From DAIQON01 sp036787835 (lineage in GTDB: Bacteria; Patescibacteriota; Saccharimonadia; Saccharimonadales; UBA4665): 64,000 nt of DNA. The notes beneath the pieces were generated by a model that searched no databases, was not told the origin of the DNA, and saw only the letters and a program-made list of their open reading frames with translations. The number at the start of each line of letters is the position of its first letter. The first letter of the stretch is position 1. Location of the stretch: positions 1-64,000 of the forward strand of contig DAIQON010000002.1 of the NCBI GenBank assembly GCA_036787835.1, read 5' to 3'. The position numbers were made by a program, and so were the translations under genes. Below, piece by piece: positions 15,772 through 24,120 of this stretch.

Positions 15772-17069
15772 TGAACACTTTAGAGACAATGCCGAGCGTG
15801 GAATTTGGCCCCTTGCAGGAGTCGGCTCATATAACTTCTGGAATTGACTTCTATAAGCCAACCATGAGCCAAGTGGCTTTTGAGCAGGAACCAGATGCTG
15901 AAGTTACTTTCACTTTCCATAACCGAGGTGAGCAAAGAATTGCTGACTATGTCGACGCAGAGCAGTTGCAGGCAAAGCTAGATTGGCGCCGAGAATTTGG
16001 TTTTGATCAGAGCGAGCTAGATTACTTTGCCGGGTTAAAACTAGCTGATGGCAGACCAACGTTTTCTGATGCATTCATAGATTATCTGAGCTTAAATCAG
16101 CTACCAAAAGTAGAGGTATCATATGACCCAGAGATAGATGACTTGGCTATAGAGACGACTGGGCCTTGGTCAATGGTTACTTTTTGGGAAACAGTGGTCA
16201 TGAGCGAGGTCAATGAAGCTTACTTTGAGGGCTATATTAGACAAAATAATATTGATGTTTTTGAACTTTATGATGAAGGAGAACGTCGACTACAGGCCAA
16301 GATTGACATCTTAAAAGAGCACCCCGATATAAAATTCTCTGACTTCGGTACTAGGCGCCATTTTTCACTTCGCTGGCATAAATACGTTACAGAGAGATTA
16401 GTCGCTGAGTGTCCTGATAACTTTCTTGGAACTAGCAACATAGAAATAGCTAATCGATTGAATGTAAAACCCATCGGGACTTTTGCTCATGAGATGTTTA
16501 TGACCTTTGCCGGACTTGCTGATGCTCGTGGTGAAGACGTAAGAGCTTCGCACGGCAAGCTGCTAGACATTTGGTATGACACTTATGGAGAAGACCTGGC
16601 CATCGCCTTAACCGACACCTTTGGTTCAGACTTTTTCCTAAGCGATTTCACTCCAGAACAAGCAACGAAATGGAGAAGCCTTCGACACGACTCAGGTGAT
16701 CCATATGATTTTGCCGAAAAAGTAATTGGCTTTTATGGGGACCTAGACATCGATCCATTGACCAAAACAATTGTTTTTAGCGATGGGTTAGACATCGAAG
16801 CTATAGTAGCGCTTAACGAGAAGTTCAAGGGACGCATTAACATCGTTTTTGGTTGGGGAACAACCCTTACCAATGATCTAGGGGTTGACCCATTAAACAT
16901 AGTCATGAAGCCCACTCATGGACTAGATACCATTACTGGTGAGCAGGCAGATTTTGTTAAGTTGAGCGATAACAAAGGTAAGCATTTAGGTGCCGAGGAA
17001 TTAATAACCAGATACCAAAATATATTTAGAGTACTGGACCTAGAAAGGCATTACTATGAAAAAGTATGA
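15771..17069 (+). CDS. pncB: Nicotinate phosphoribosyltransferase
   Basis: The 432-residue enzyme joins nicotinate to PRPP with ATP use, giving nicotinate mononucleotide for NadD. It has the PncB opening (SGIDFYKPTMSQ), the FGTRRHFS segment, GTFAHEMFM with the His that is phosphorylated during turnover, RHDSGDPYDFAEK and FGWGTTLTNDLG, which bind the phosphates. Length is that of the E. coli-type enzyme. The ATG at 15771 overlaps the pncA stop and follows a GGAGG ribosome site; a GTG one codon earlier is also possible. The 3' end overlaps the next gene by 14 nt. Confidence 0.93.
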   Translation: MNTLETMPSVEFGPLQESAHITSGIDFYKPTMSQVAFEQEPDAEVTFTFHNRGEQRIADYVDAEQLQAKLDWRREFGFDQSELDYFAGLKLADGRPTFSDAFIDYLSLNQLPKVEVSYDPEIDDLAIETTGPWSMVTFWETVVMSEVNEAYFEGYIRQNNIDVFELYDEGERRLQAKIDILKEHPDIKFSDFGTRRHFSLRWHKYVTERLVAECPDNFLGTSNIEIANRLNVKPIGTFAHEMFMTFAGLADARGEDVRASHGKLLDIWYDTYGEDLAIALTDTFGSDFFLSDFTPEQATKWRSLRHDSGDPYDFAEKVIGFYGDLDIDPLTKTIVFSDGLDIEAIVALNEKFKGRINIVFGWGTTLTNDLGVDPLNIVMKPTHGLDTITGEQADFVKLSDNKGKHLGAEELITRYQNIFRVLDLERHYYEKV

Positions 17070-17877
17070 AAACCATACTATTATCGACGACTCTGATTTG
17101 CAGCTAGATTATTTTGGATCTAATCTGGACCAACTAACCTACTCTGGATACCCATCTTATGAAGATCGTCTCAGGGCAACCGACTTGGCACTGTATAGAG
17201 ATGAAAACGGCCGGCTAGTTATACCTAAGGACGATCGATGGACAATCGACTCGCATCCAAACAGACCTGGCTCAGAATCTAGTCCCTCAGATGAGCAGCA
17301 GCAAATGTTGGCTTCGGATGGGTTTGAGCTCGACAGCAGTGGAAGACCATTGCACCCTTGGTTTTGGAGGATGTTTTCTGATCCAAGAATTGGTGTAGTT
17401 ACAGGACGGGGATTCTTTAGAAACTGGGGACCAAATTATACAGCAGACCCAATAGTGATTTTTGAAGATCAACTACTGCTTATTCTACGTGCAGATAATG
17501 ATTGCTGGGCACTACCCGGTGGTTTTATTAACGTTCATGCTGATGGAAGCCTTGAACTTCCTCTGCTAGCCGCTCTTAGAGAGGCTAAGGAAGAGACCGG
17601 AAGAGTTTATACTCCCGAGATAGTTTCTTCCCAAGAGGTTTATAGCGGGCCAATAGCTGACATTAGGTCTACGGCAAATGCCTGGACCGAGACCACGGCT
17701 TATTTAATTGAGCCCGAGGAAATGGTCGAGGTAACGGAGCCGATTGATTACTCTGAAGTCAAAGACGTAGGTTGGTTCCCGACAAGTACTGTCGCAGATA
17801 CTCACCTTTCGGGTTCACATAGATTTCTATTTCAAAGGGCCCTAAAGCTTATGGTCGAAAAAGAAGATTACTTGTAA
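17056..17877 (+). CDS. NUDT9-like ADP-ribose pyrophosphatase (Nudix)
   Basis: The C-terminal half is a Nudix hydrolase: WALPGGFINVHADG followed by LREAKEETG, with the metal-binding glutamates intact. The preceding segment GRPLHPW ... VVTGRGFFRNWGPNYTADPI closely follows the motif that links the N-terminal and catalytic domains of NUDT9, the ADP-ribose pyrophosphatase also found fused to the TRPM2 channel. The likely reaction is ADP-ribose to AMP and ribose 5-phosphate, the recycling of NAD breakdown products. The gene overlaps pncB by 14 nt and so is part of the same transcript. At the other end it converges with and overlaps the next gene by 10 nt. Confidence 0.85.
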   Translation: MKKYENHTIIDDSDLQLDYFGSNLDQLTYSGYPSYEDRLRATDLALYRDENGRLVIPKDDRWTIDSHPNRPGSESSPSDEQQQMLASDGFELDSSGRPLHPWFWRMFSDPRIGVVTGRGFFRNWGPNYTADPIVIFEDQLLLILRADNDCWALPGGFINVHADGSLELPLLAALREAKEETGRVYTPEIVSSQEVYSGPIADIRSTANAWTETTAYLIEPEEMVEVTEPIDYSEVKDVGWFPTSTVADTHLSGSHRFLFQRALKLMVEKEDYL

Positions 17878-19658
17878 GTTACTTTAGCCTCGTTAATTTC
17901 CCAGTTCTGGACATTAGCAAATCGATCGGAGTTAGTGTTAACAGTTGTTGAATCTAGGCCATAGACTTGGCCGTTAGTTAGATAAAGTAGTCTTGGTTGA
18001 TACAAGCCTAGTGCTGGTAGCTGTTGCTGCCATACCTTCAAGAATGGCTGATACTTTAAAACTCTAAGCTGCGAGTCGAGACGAGTCCTACCCTCTTCTA
18101 GCGATTCGTCAGCGATCGTACTCTTAAATTCAGATAGGTTTAGCCTACTAGCAGACCTAATGTCAGCCTGAGAACTATCCCAGTAGACAAACACATCTGG
18201 GTCATTGCCGATTGAAATACCGTAGAGAATGGCATCATAATCATGATTTTGCAGAGCTGAAGAAAAATCTGAATCTGCCAATGTTTGGATTGTTACATTA
18301 GCACCAACTTTTCTCCAATATGCCTGTAACTGAGCAGCATCTTTTAGGTACTCCGGGTTATTATCTACGGTCAACGTAAAGCTAAGCTTTTGGCCGGCTT
18401 TTGATCTTATGCCATTTGCTCCTACAGCCCAACCATTTTGAGCTAATAGTGCCTTAGTCGAAGCCGGACTATATGATGGCTGCTTGTAGGCTGGATTGTA
18501 GCCCAACTGCCCTTCTAGTAGTGGCTCGTTAACGGCTGTGGTTTTATAACCAAGGTTTGAGATTATCTTGTCTGTATCAGCTGCTTCGACCAGAGCTGTT
18601 CTAACATTTTGATCAGCTAATACGCCGGCTGAAGTTTTAAAGAATGAATATACGCCGGCAGTTAATATGAGGTTATGAACTATTAACGAAGGGACTGCTT
18701 TAACTTTTGGCGTTACCACATTTAACCCCTCGGCCCCAGTTAGTTGTCCGGCCGTAAAGTCTTTAGTTAATTGATCTGAGCTTGCATATGCATGAACTAC
18801 AAAATCTTGTAGTTTAGGTGAGCCGTCGACATATGCGCTAAAAGGTACTAGTGATATTTGCTCTTCGGCATTGGTTGGGTCGTTGCCGCTGACGGCAATA
18901 GTTTGCCACTTAAAAGGACCGGCACCTACTGGATCGACAGTATTAAAGTTTGCTGAACGTAATTCGTTTGCTGGAACATTTTGCAGTAAATGCTCTGGCA
19001 CAATACCATTTGTTAAATCTGAGGGGAATGACGCTAGAGGGGTTGTCAGCTTAAACGTCACCGTTGTTGGACTGGTTGCAGTTACAGTAATGCCTTGCCA
19101 CGCAGAGATTAGCGGAGACTGAGTGTCTGGGTTTTCGATTAGGTGATAAGTAAAAGCAACGTCATTGGCCGTTAATGGCTGACCGTCTTGCCAGGTCAAG
19201 TGTGGCTTTAGCACAATGGTATAGGTAGTGCCTTTAGAGTCAACTCGGTAGCTGCTTGCTAGCTGTCCAACGAGTTGATTTTGACTATTGTAGTCAAGTA
19301 GGCTGGCGAACACTAGATGCGACACCGTGCTATCTACATCATTAGTGGCGTATAGAGGATTTGCTGTAGTAAACGTGCCGACTACGCCTTCGTTATATAT
19401 ACCTCCGGGTACTGGTTCAAGTTTCTGAAAATAGCCACTCAGTAAATATGTCTGGATTGAGACACCAACTACTAATATAACCATCAGGCAAAGCCAGCCA
19501 ATAACGAATCGGCGAACCTTGTATAGGCGGTCAAATCGCCTAAATAAGTGCTTGTCGATATTTTGTTCAGCTTGTTGGGAAAGGTCTTCAACTTGTCTCT
19601 GACCAAGATGTAGTCGGCGCCTTAATCTAAGCCTAATCAAACGCAGTCGCATCGCCAT
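17868..19658 (-). CDS. Membrane-anchored peptide-type ABC transporter substrate-binding protein (SBP family 5)
   Basis: The 596-residue product has a very Arg-rich cytoplasmic N-terminus (1-48), a membrane helix at about 51-74, then a full family 5 solute-binding domain: TANPLYATNDVDSTVSHLVFASLL, the signature YTIVLKPHLTWQDGQPLTANDV near 145-170, PVGAGPFKWQT and, late, DAILYGISIGNDPD. Such proteins bring oligopeptides or similar solutes to an ABC importer. Anchoring by an uncleaved helix instead of a lipobox is notable. No permease or ATPase genes lie beside it. In an organism dependent on scavenging, peptide uptake is a reasonable role. Confidence 0.88.
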   Translation of the reverse strand: MAMRLRLIRLRLRRRLHLGQRQVEDLSQQAEQNIDKHLFRRFDRLYKVRRFVIGWLCLMVILVVGVSIQTYLLSGYFQKLEPVPGGIYNEGVVGTFTTANPLYATNDVDSTVSHLVFASLLDYNSQNQLVGQLASSYRVDSKGTTYTIVLKPHLTWQDGQPLTANDVAFTYHLIENPDTQSPLISAWQGITVTATSPTTVTFKLTTPLASFPSDLTNGIVPEHLLQNVPANELRSANFNTVDPVGAGPFKWQTIAVSGNDPTNAEEQISLVPFSAYVDGSPKLQDFVVHAYASSDQLTKDFTAGQLTGAEGLNVVTPKVKAVPSLIVHNLILTAGVYSFFKTSAGVLADQNVRTALVEAADTDKIISNLGYKTTAVNEPLLEGQLGYNPAYKQPSYSPASTKALLAQNGWAVGANGIRSKAGQKLSFTLTVDNNPEYLKDAAQLQAYWRKVGANVTIQTLADSDFSSALQNHDYDAILYGISIGNDPDVFVYWDSSQADIRSASRLNLSEFKSTIADESLEEGRTRLDSQLRVLKYQPFLKVWQQQLPALGLYQPRLLYLTNGQVYGLDSTTVNTNSDRFANVQNWEINEAKVTYK

Positions 19659-19689
19659 TGCTAATTAACACCCTCCCTGAGTATTTAGG

Positions 19690-19905
19690 CTATCTCCGAA
19701 TTTCACCAAGTAATAAGGATAGTGCGAATACTATTGCCGTAACGATGGTAATCTGGAAAATTGTCTTATCTGTTCCTCGTCTGGTAGTATTTACCTCTCC
19801 TGCTCCGCCAAGACCAGCACCAAGTGATGCGCCTCTAGTCTGAACTAGAATAAGCAGTGTCAGTAATATGGTTGACCCGATAGTAATGTAATTAAATATG
19901 CTCAT
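19690..19905 (-). CDS. secG: Preprotein translocase subunit SecG
   Basis: Starting at ATG 19905-19903, the product has 71 residues with two membrane helices (about 4-20 and 48-66) flanking the conserved QTRGASLGAGLGGAGE segment, typical of SecG. A longer frame upstream would add 26 residues that belong to the overlapping gene, so the shorter start is chosen; it overlaps the preceding stop as ATGA. SecG binds SecYE and helps SecA-driven export, which this surface-protein-rich genome needs. Confidence 0.88.
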   Translation of the reverse strand: MSIFNYITIGSTILLTLLILVQTRGASLGAGLGGAGEVNTTRRGTDKTIFQITIVTAIVFALSLLLGEIRR

Positions 19906-20270
19906 GTGTCTCTCGACTCCAATATGGTTGTTACTAGATAGTTTACCAGGCCGATGACCATACCAGCAAATACTGCTGCCCAAAAATTAGTTATGTGTAG
20001 TGGTGTATAGAGTTTACTAACTATAAAAACGGTAAGTCCGTTGATGATTACCATGAATAACCCCAGGGTGTAGACAATGGCAGGAAGCGATAATAGTATT
20101 AGGATCGGCTTTAATAGGATATTAATAATTGCTAGGAATAATCCGGCGATAATAGTATCGACTAAGCGATTCTGATAGGTGATGTCGCTACTTAAGAAGC
20201 CAGTAGCAATCCAAAGTCCCAGGCTACATACCAACCATCTCGTTAAAAACCTGTTAAGTTGATAGTTCAT
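19902..20270 (-). CDS. Phage-holin-family-4 / YvlD-like membrane protein
   Basis: A 122-residue protein with four membrane helices, opening LNRFLTRWLVCSLGLWIATG and containing IINILLKPILILLSLPA and LGLFMVIINGLTVFIVSKL, the pattern of the PF04020 family (YvlD and relatives). Despite the name, most members are chromosomal membrane proteins of unknown role. It overlaps secG by 4 nt (ATGA), so they share a transcript. Confidence 0.8.
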   Translation of the reverse strand: MNYQLNRFLTRWLVCSLGLWIATGFLSSDITYQNRLVDTIIAGLFLAIINILLKPILILLSLPAIVYTLGLFMVIINGLTVFIVSKLYTPLHITNFWAAVFAGMVIGLVNYLVTTILESRDT

Positions 20271-20298
20271 TTGGCTAAAATTGTACCACGCTCATCTG

Positions 20299-21537
20299 TT
20301 ATTTAAGCGTTAGCATCGTTGGCAATGAGCTACTTAAGACGATCGACTGACTGGCTTGTATTAAGACGTCGTCTTCAATTCTGACGCCGATTGATTCCTC
20401 TGGGATATATATGCCTGGCTCGACAGCCATTACCATGCCCGGAACTAGCGGTTTAGTATAGTCTGCTGGATCATGTGGATCTATCCCCAGTGAATGTGAG
20501 CAAGAGTGTGGGTAGTAATGTCTGATGAGGTCGTGGTCTAGTTTTTTAATAAGTCCTAGCTTAATTAGCTCTTGACCGATTAAGTTCTCGATTTGTTTTT
20601 CAAAATCTTTCATAAGAACACCGCTTTTGATCAGCTTGAAACCTTCTGACTGAACGTATTTTACGGAGTTATATACTGCCATTTGGCGACCAGTTGGTTG
20701 GCCATAGCTAATTGTTCTAGAAATATCTGCGCTGTAAAAAGAGTAATCGGCTCCTACATCGACCACAATAAGTTCACCTTTCTTCATTTTTTGGTCGTGT
20801 TCATGATAATGAAGTATGGTGGCACTTTTGCCGCTAGCAACTATTGGATCGAACCCATGGCCACTGGCGCCCTGGCTTCGAAAGCCCAGACTGATGGCGG
20901 CTTCTATTTCATAAGTGTTCTTATACGAAGCAAGCTTGTCTGCCGAAAGAACATCGGTAAGCGTTTGATTAGTAATATCAATCGCCTTTTGGATTAGGTC
21001 TAGTTCTATAGGTTGTTTTATGACCCTCATGTTAGTAATTACTGGCCTAAGATCCTCTAAAGTAACGTAAGGGGCTAAACGTTTAACTTTACTTACAAGA
21101 GCCCGCCTAGATGGCTGGGTAAATAAATCTAGCTGCTTGATGCGCACCGGTGCGGGGAGTAATGTAGCCAGCTTTTTGTGCTTTGCTACTTCATTCTTTA
21201 TTCTGTCCCAACCTTCTTTTTGATCGACTATCTTGGTGATCCCGGATTGCTTAGTTAGCCTTGTAACATCGATTGAACCGTCAAACGCTTGGCGAGCACT
21301 ATTTAACTTCGGGACTATCAGGAATTCTTCGTCTTCATTAATTACTAAAACTATGTCTGGTGTATTTATGCCTGTTAAATACCAAAAATTTGTATCCTGC
21401 TTGAATGGATAAGCTGCATCCAGACTTTTTTGAATTAGACCGTTGGCAGATACAACGATTAGTTTTGACTTAATACTTTTCTGAAGATTACGCCTATTTA
21501 GCGCAAAAAAGTCTTTTGTGAGGTCTTTGTCCATCAT
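20299..21537 (-). CDS. pepP: Xaa-Pro aminopeptidase (M24)
   Basis: The 412-residue protein has the aminopeptidase P layout: an N-terminal creatinase-like domain (DTNFWYLTGINTPD) and a pita-bread catalytic domain. All five metal ligands can be placed: Asp and Asp in DVGADYSFYSADISRT, His in HSLGIDPHD, Glu in AVEPGIYIP and Glu in GVRIEDDVL. HGFDPIVASG with the following HYHEHD supplies the substrate His. It removes N-terminal residues ahead of proline from peptides in the cytoplasm. It is in a minus-strand run with the holin-like gene (28 nt gap). Confidence 0.94.
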   Translation of the reverse strand: MMDKDLTKDFFALNRRNLQKSIKSKLIVVSANGLIQKSLDAAYPFKQDTNFWYLTGINTPDIVLVINEDEEFLIVPKLNSARQAFDGSIDVTRLTKQSGITKIVDQKEGWDRIKNEVAKHKKLATLLPAPVRIKQLDLFTQPSRRALVSKVKRLAPYVTLEDLRPVITNMRVIKQPIELDLIQKAIDITNQTLTDVLSADKLASYKNTYEIEAAISLGFRSQGASGHGFDPIVASGKSATILHYHEHDQKMKKGELIVVDVGADYSFYSADISRTISYGQPTGRQMAVYNSVKYVQSEGFKLIKSGVLMKDFEKQIENLIGQELIKLGLIKKLDHDLIRHYYPHSCSHSLGIDPHDPADYTKPLVPGMVMAVEPGIYIPEESIGVRIEDDVLIQASQSIVLSSSLPTMLTLK

Positions 21538-21668
21538 TAATTAATTATTATACCGATTTTCTTTATAAATACTTGCCAGCGTATAACTCTTCGCATTATA
21601 TATATCGCTAAAGCGGTAAATGCCAACTACTACCCAAATGATGTAAACGCTAGTTCGCTGCCTGGCCG

Positions 21669-23159
21669 TTAGTTAAGATACTGCCTAAGCTTCACCGTCT
21701 TTGCAGGGCCTAAGAGCTCAGCAATCTGCTGATCCGATGCCTCTTTTATGCCTTTGACTGAGCCAAACTTTTTGAGAAGAGATTTACGACTAGCTGGTCC
21801 GATACCTGGTACGTCGTCAAGGATTGAACTGGTCTGACGCTTAACTTTCAATACTGAGTGGTAACTAACGGCAAAGCGATGACTCTCATCTCGAATTCGT
21901 TGCAGTAGCTTAATTAGATTTGTTGAGTGAGGAATATTAACTAGCTGGAAATCCTCACTTTCGGTAACAAAGCCACCGAGTTTGTACAGTACGTCTAGAT
22001 TGAGTTTTACAAGTGATCTTTGTTTGGAGATAACTATCTGTTCCTCACGCTTAGCGAGCCCAATAAACGGAATATCCTGGTATTCGCTAGCCGCTCTGGC
22101 CTTCAAGGCCGCATCTAGCTGGCCTTTACCGCCGTCTATCAGCATAAGGCTCGGTTTTCCCCAAGATTTAACGTTAGCGGGCTTAAGTCGTCTCTGAATG
22201 GTCTCACGCATGTTATAGAAGTCATCGTTTTTATCTATTTTTGTTTTAAATTTGCGGTAAGCCGCTTTCTCGCTAATACCGTTGGTAAAGACAACCATGC
22301 TGGCAACAACATCAGTCCCCTGCATATGGCTAATATCGTAGCCTTCAATCCGTCTAGGAAAACTGTTTAAGTTAAGTAGGTCGACAAGCTCATTTAGTGC
22401 ATGGTCTTTAGAAATGTCTAGGAATTCTTTATCGCTGAAGATTACTTGCTTGTTTAGGTTCTGAAGGCTGTGCAATTGGTTTCTCAGTCTAGCCGCAAGC
22501 TCAAAGTCTTGTTTCACGGCCGCTTTTTTCATATCTCGTTTGATCTCTTTCTCAATTTGCAGGCGTTTGCCAGAAATAATGGCCATTAATTTTCGTAGAT
22601 TAGCTCGATAGTCTTTTAGGCTAGTCCGCCCTTCTTCTAACCCAGGGTCAAGCCCAAGATGATAGTGCAAAGTTGCTCTTTTTTGGCCGACCATTTTTTT
22701 AGTCGCAAATGGAAAGACTCGGCGCAGACTCTTTAGTGCTTGATTAACACTGTAGGCACTCAAGTATGGGCCAAAGTACTTAGACTTATCGTCAAGCGGT
22801 CTTCTAGTAGTCGATACTGTTGGGTAATCATTATCATAATCTATACGGATATATACCAGTGACTTATCGTCTCTCAATAAAATATTGTAGCGCGGCATAT
22901 AGCGGCGAATCATTTCAGCCTCTAAAAATAGGGCTTCGATTTCGCTATCGACGATCATCCAGTCAGTATCGGCAATTTCGCTTACTAAAGCTTCGGTTTT
23001 TGGATCCCGGGTACGAGATTTTTGGAAATACTGGCGCACTCTATTTTTAAGAACCGCCGCTTTACCGACATAAATAATTTCACCGCTGGCCGACTTATGA
23101 AAGTAAACCCCCGGCGAGGTGGGTAGTTGTTTTAACTTGTCGCTAAACTCTGAAGTCAT
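21669..23159 (-). CDS. uvrC: Excinuclease ABC subunit C, cysteine-free
   Basis: The 496-residue protein has all UvrC modules: GIY-YIG nuclease (GVYFHKSASGEIIYVGKA, near 18-35), a UVR motif (KQDFELAARLRNQLHSLQ, near 213-230), an RNase H-like nuclease (EGYDISHMQGTDVVASMVVF, IDGGKGQLDAA, DESHRFAVSYH) and a terminal helix-hairpin-helix (LDDVPGIGPASRKSLL). It incises DNA on both sides of lesions marked by UvrAB. It is about 100 residues shorter than E. coli UvrC. The linker that binds a 4Fe-4S cluster in many UvrCs has no Cys, and I find no Cys in the whole chain. uvrA lies 6 kb away; uvrB is not in the window. Confidence 0.95.
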   Translation of the reverse strand: MTSEFSDKLKQLPTSPGVYFHKSASGEIIYVGKAAVLKNRVRQYFQKSRTRDPKTEALVSEIADTDWMIVDSEIEALFLEAEMIRRYMPRYNILLRDDKSLVYIRIDYDNDYPTVSTTRRPLDDKSKYFGPYLSAYSVNQALKSLRRVFPFATKKMVGQKRATLHYHLGLDPGLEEGRTSLKDYRANLRKLMAIISGKRLQIEKEIKRDMKKAAVKQDFELAARLRNQLHSLQNLNKQVIFSDKEFLDISKDHALNELVDLLNLNSFPRRIEGYDISHMQGTDVVASMVVFTNGISEKAAYRKFKTKIDKNDDFYNMRETIQRRLKPANVKSWGKPSLMLIDGGKGQLDAALKARAASEYQDIPFIGLAKREEQIVISKQRSLVKLNLDVLYKLGGFVTESEDFQLVNIPHSTNLIKLLQRIRDESHRFAVSYHSVLKVKRQTSSILDDVPGIGPASRKSLLKKFGSVKGIKEASDQQIAELLGPAKTVKLRQYLN

Positions 23160-23215
23160 TAGTCTATTTTACTCTAGATCAGATAAGGATCATTGGTTAG
23201 TGGTACTCAAACGGC

Positions 23216-24112
23216 TTATTTTGTGTCAACTAATGAATTGGTGCACTTGAGGCAATAGGTTTCTTGGATGCAGTTTGGACAAATTAGAATTAGGTCGTTA
23301 CAGGCAACATTTGAGCAGTTTTCATAGTTACTAGTTTTATCACCACAATGAACGCAGTCACCAATATCTTTTGAGTCATCACTAAATTTAATGCCCATTC
23401 TGCCATCAAAAACGTAGAGTGAACCCTCCCAGAGGCCTTGATCGCCAAACTTCTCGCCGTACTTAACAATCCCGCCATCCATCTGATAAACCTCATTGAA
23501 GCCACGATTGATCATTAACGTGCTCAGAATTTCGCAGCGTATACCACCAGTACAGTAGGTTACTACTGGCCTATCTTTGAGATTATCGTAAACTCCACTT
23601 TCAATGATTGGCACAAAGTCTTTTGCAGTCCTAACGTTTGGCGTGATTGCGTTTTTGAATTTACCAATCTTTGCTTCATAGAGGCTTCTGCCATCAAAGA
23701 AAACAACATCATCACCCTTCTCTCTGACTAGTTGGTGTAGCTGATCCGGTTTTAAGTGCTTGCCACCGCCAACTACACCCTTTTCATCTACCTTTAACTC
23801 ATCGGCCGCTTTAAAAGTAACGACCTCTTCTCTAACCTTTATCGAAAGCTTGGGAAATTCATCCTTATCGTCAGCCATACTCCATTTATATTCGGTGTTT
23901 TTAAATGGTTTATATAGTTTGTTTTGTTTGACATAAGATTTTAGGTCATCCATTTCACCACCAAGCGTACCGTTAATGCCATGAGACGAAATAACTATCC
24001 GACCTTTTAGGTTTAGGTTTGAAGCCAACGATTTCTGCCACATCATCACTGACTGCGGATCAGCAATTGGGACGAATTTATAAAATAGTATTATCTTCCT
24101 CATATAGTTCAC
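23216..24112 (-). CDS. trhO: Rhodanese-type tRNA uridine 5-hydroxylase
   Basis: The 298-residue protein matches the TrhO/YceA family, which hydroxylates U34 of several tRNAs using prephenate-derived or oxygen-dependent chemistry. It has an N-terminal acylphosphatase-like domain (VISSHGINGTLGGEMDDL), a central rhodanese domain with active loop YCTGGIRCE, and a Cys-rich end (CVHCGDK, CPNCIQETYCLKC) able to bind zinc. Length is normal. It ends 8 nt before the next minus-strand gene's stop-side neighbour and likely shares its transcript. Confidence 0.9.
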   Translation of the reverse strand: MNYMRKIILFYKFVPIADPQSVMMWQKSLASNLNLKGRIVISSHGINGTLGGEMDDLKSYVKQNKLYKPFKNTEYKWSMADDKDEFPKLSIKVREEVVTFKAADELKVDEKGVVGGGKHLKPDQLHQLVREKGDDVVFFDGRSLYEAKIGKFKNAITPNVRTAKDFVPIIESGVYDNLKDRPVVTYCTGGIRCEILSTLMINRGFNEVYQMDGGIVKYGEKFGDQGLWEGSLYVFDGRMGIKFSDDSKDIGDCVHCGDKTSNYENCSNVACNDLILICPNCIQETYCLKCTNSLVDTK

Positions 24113-24120
24113 CTATTTTA

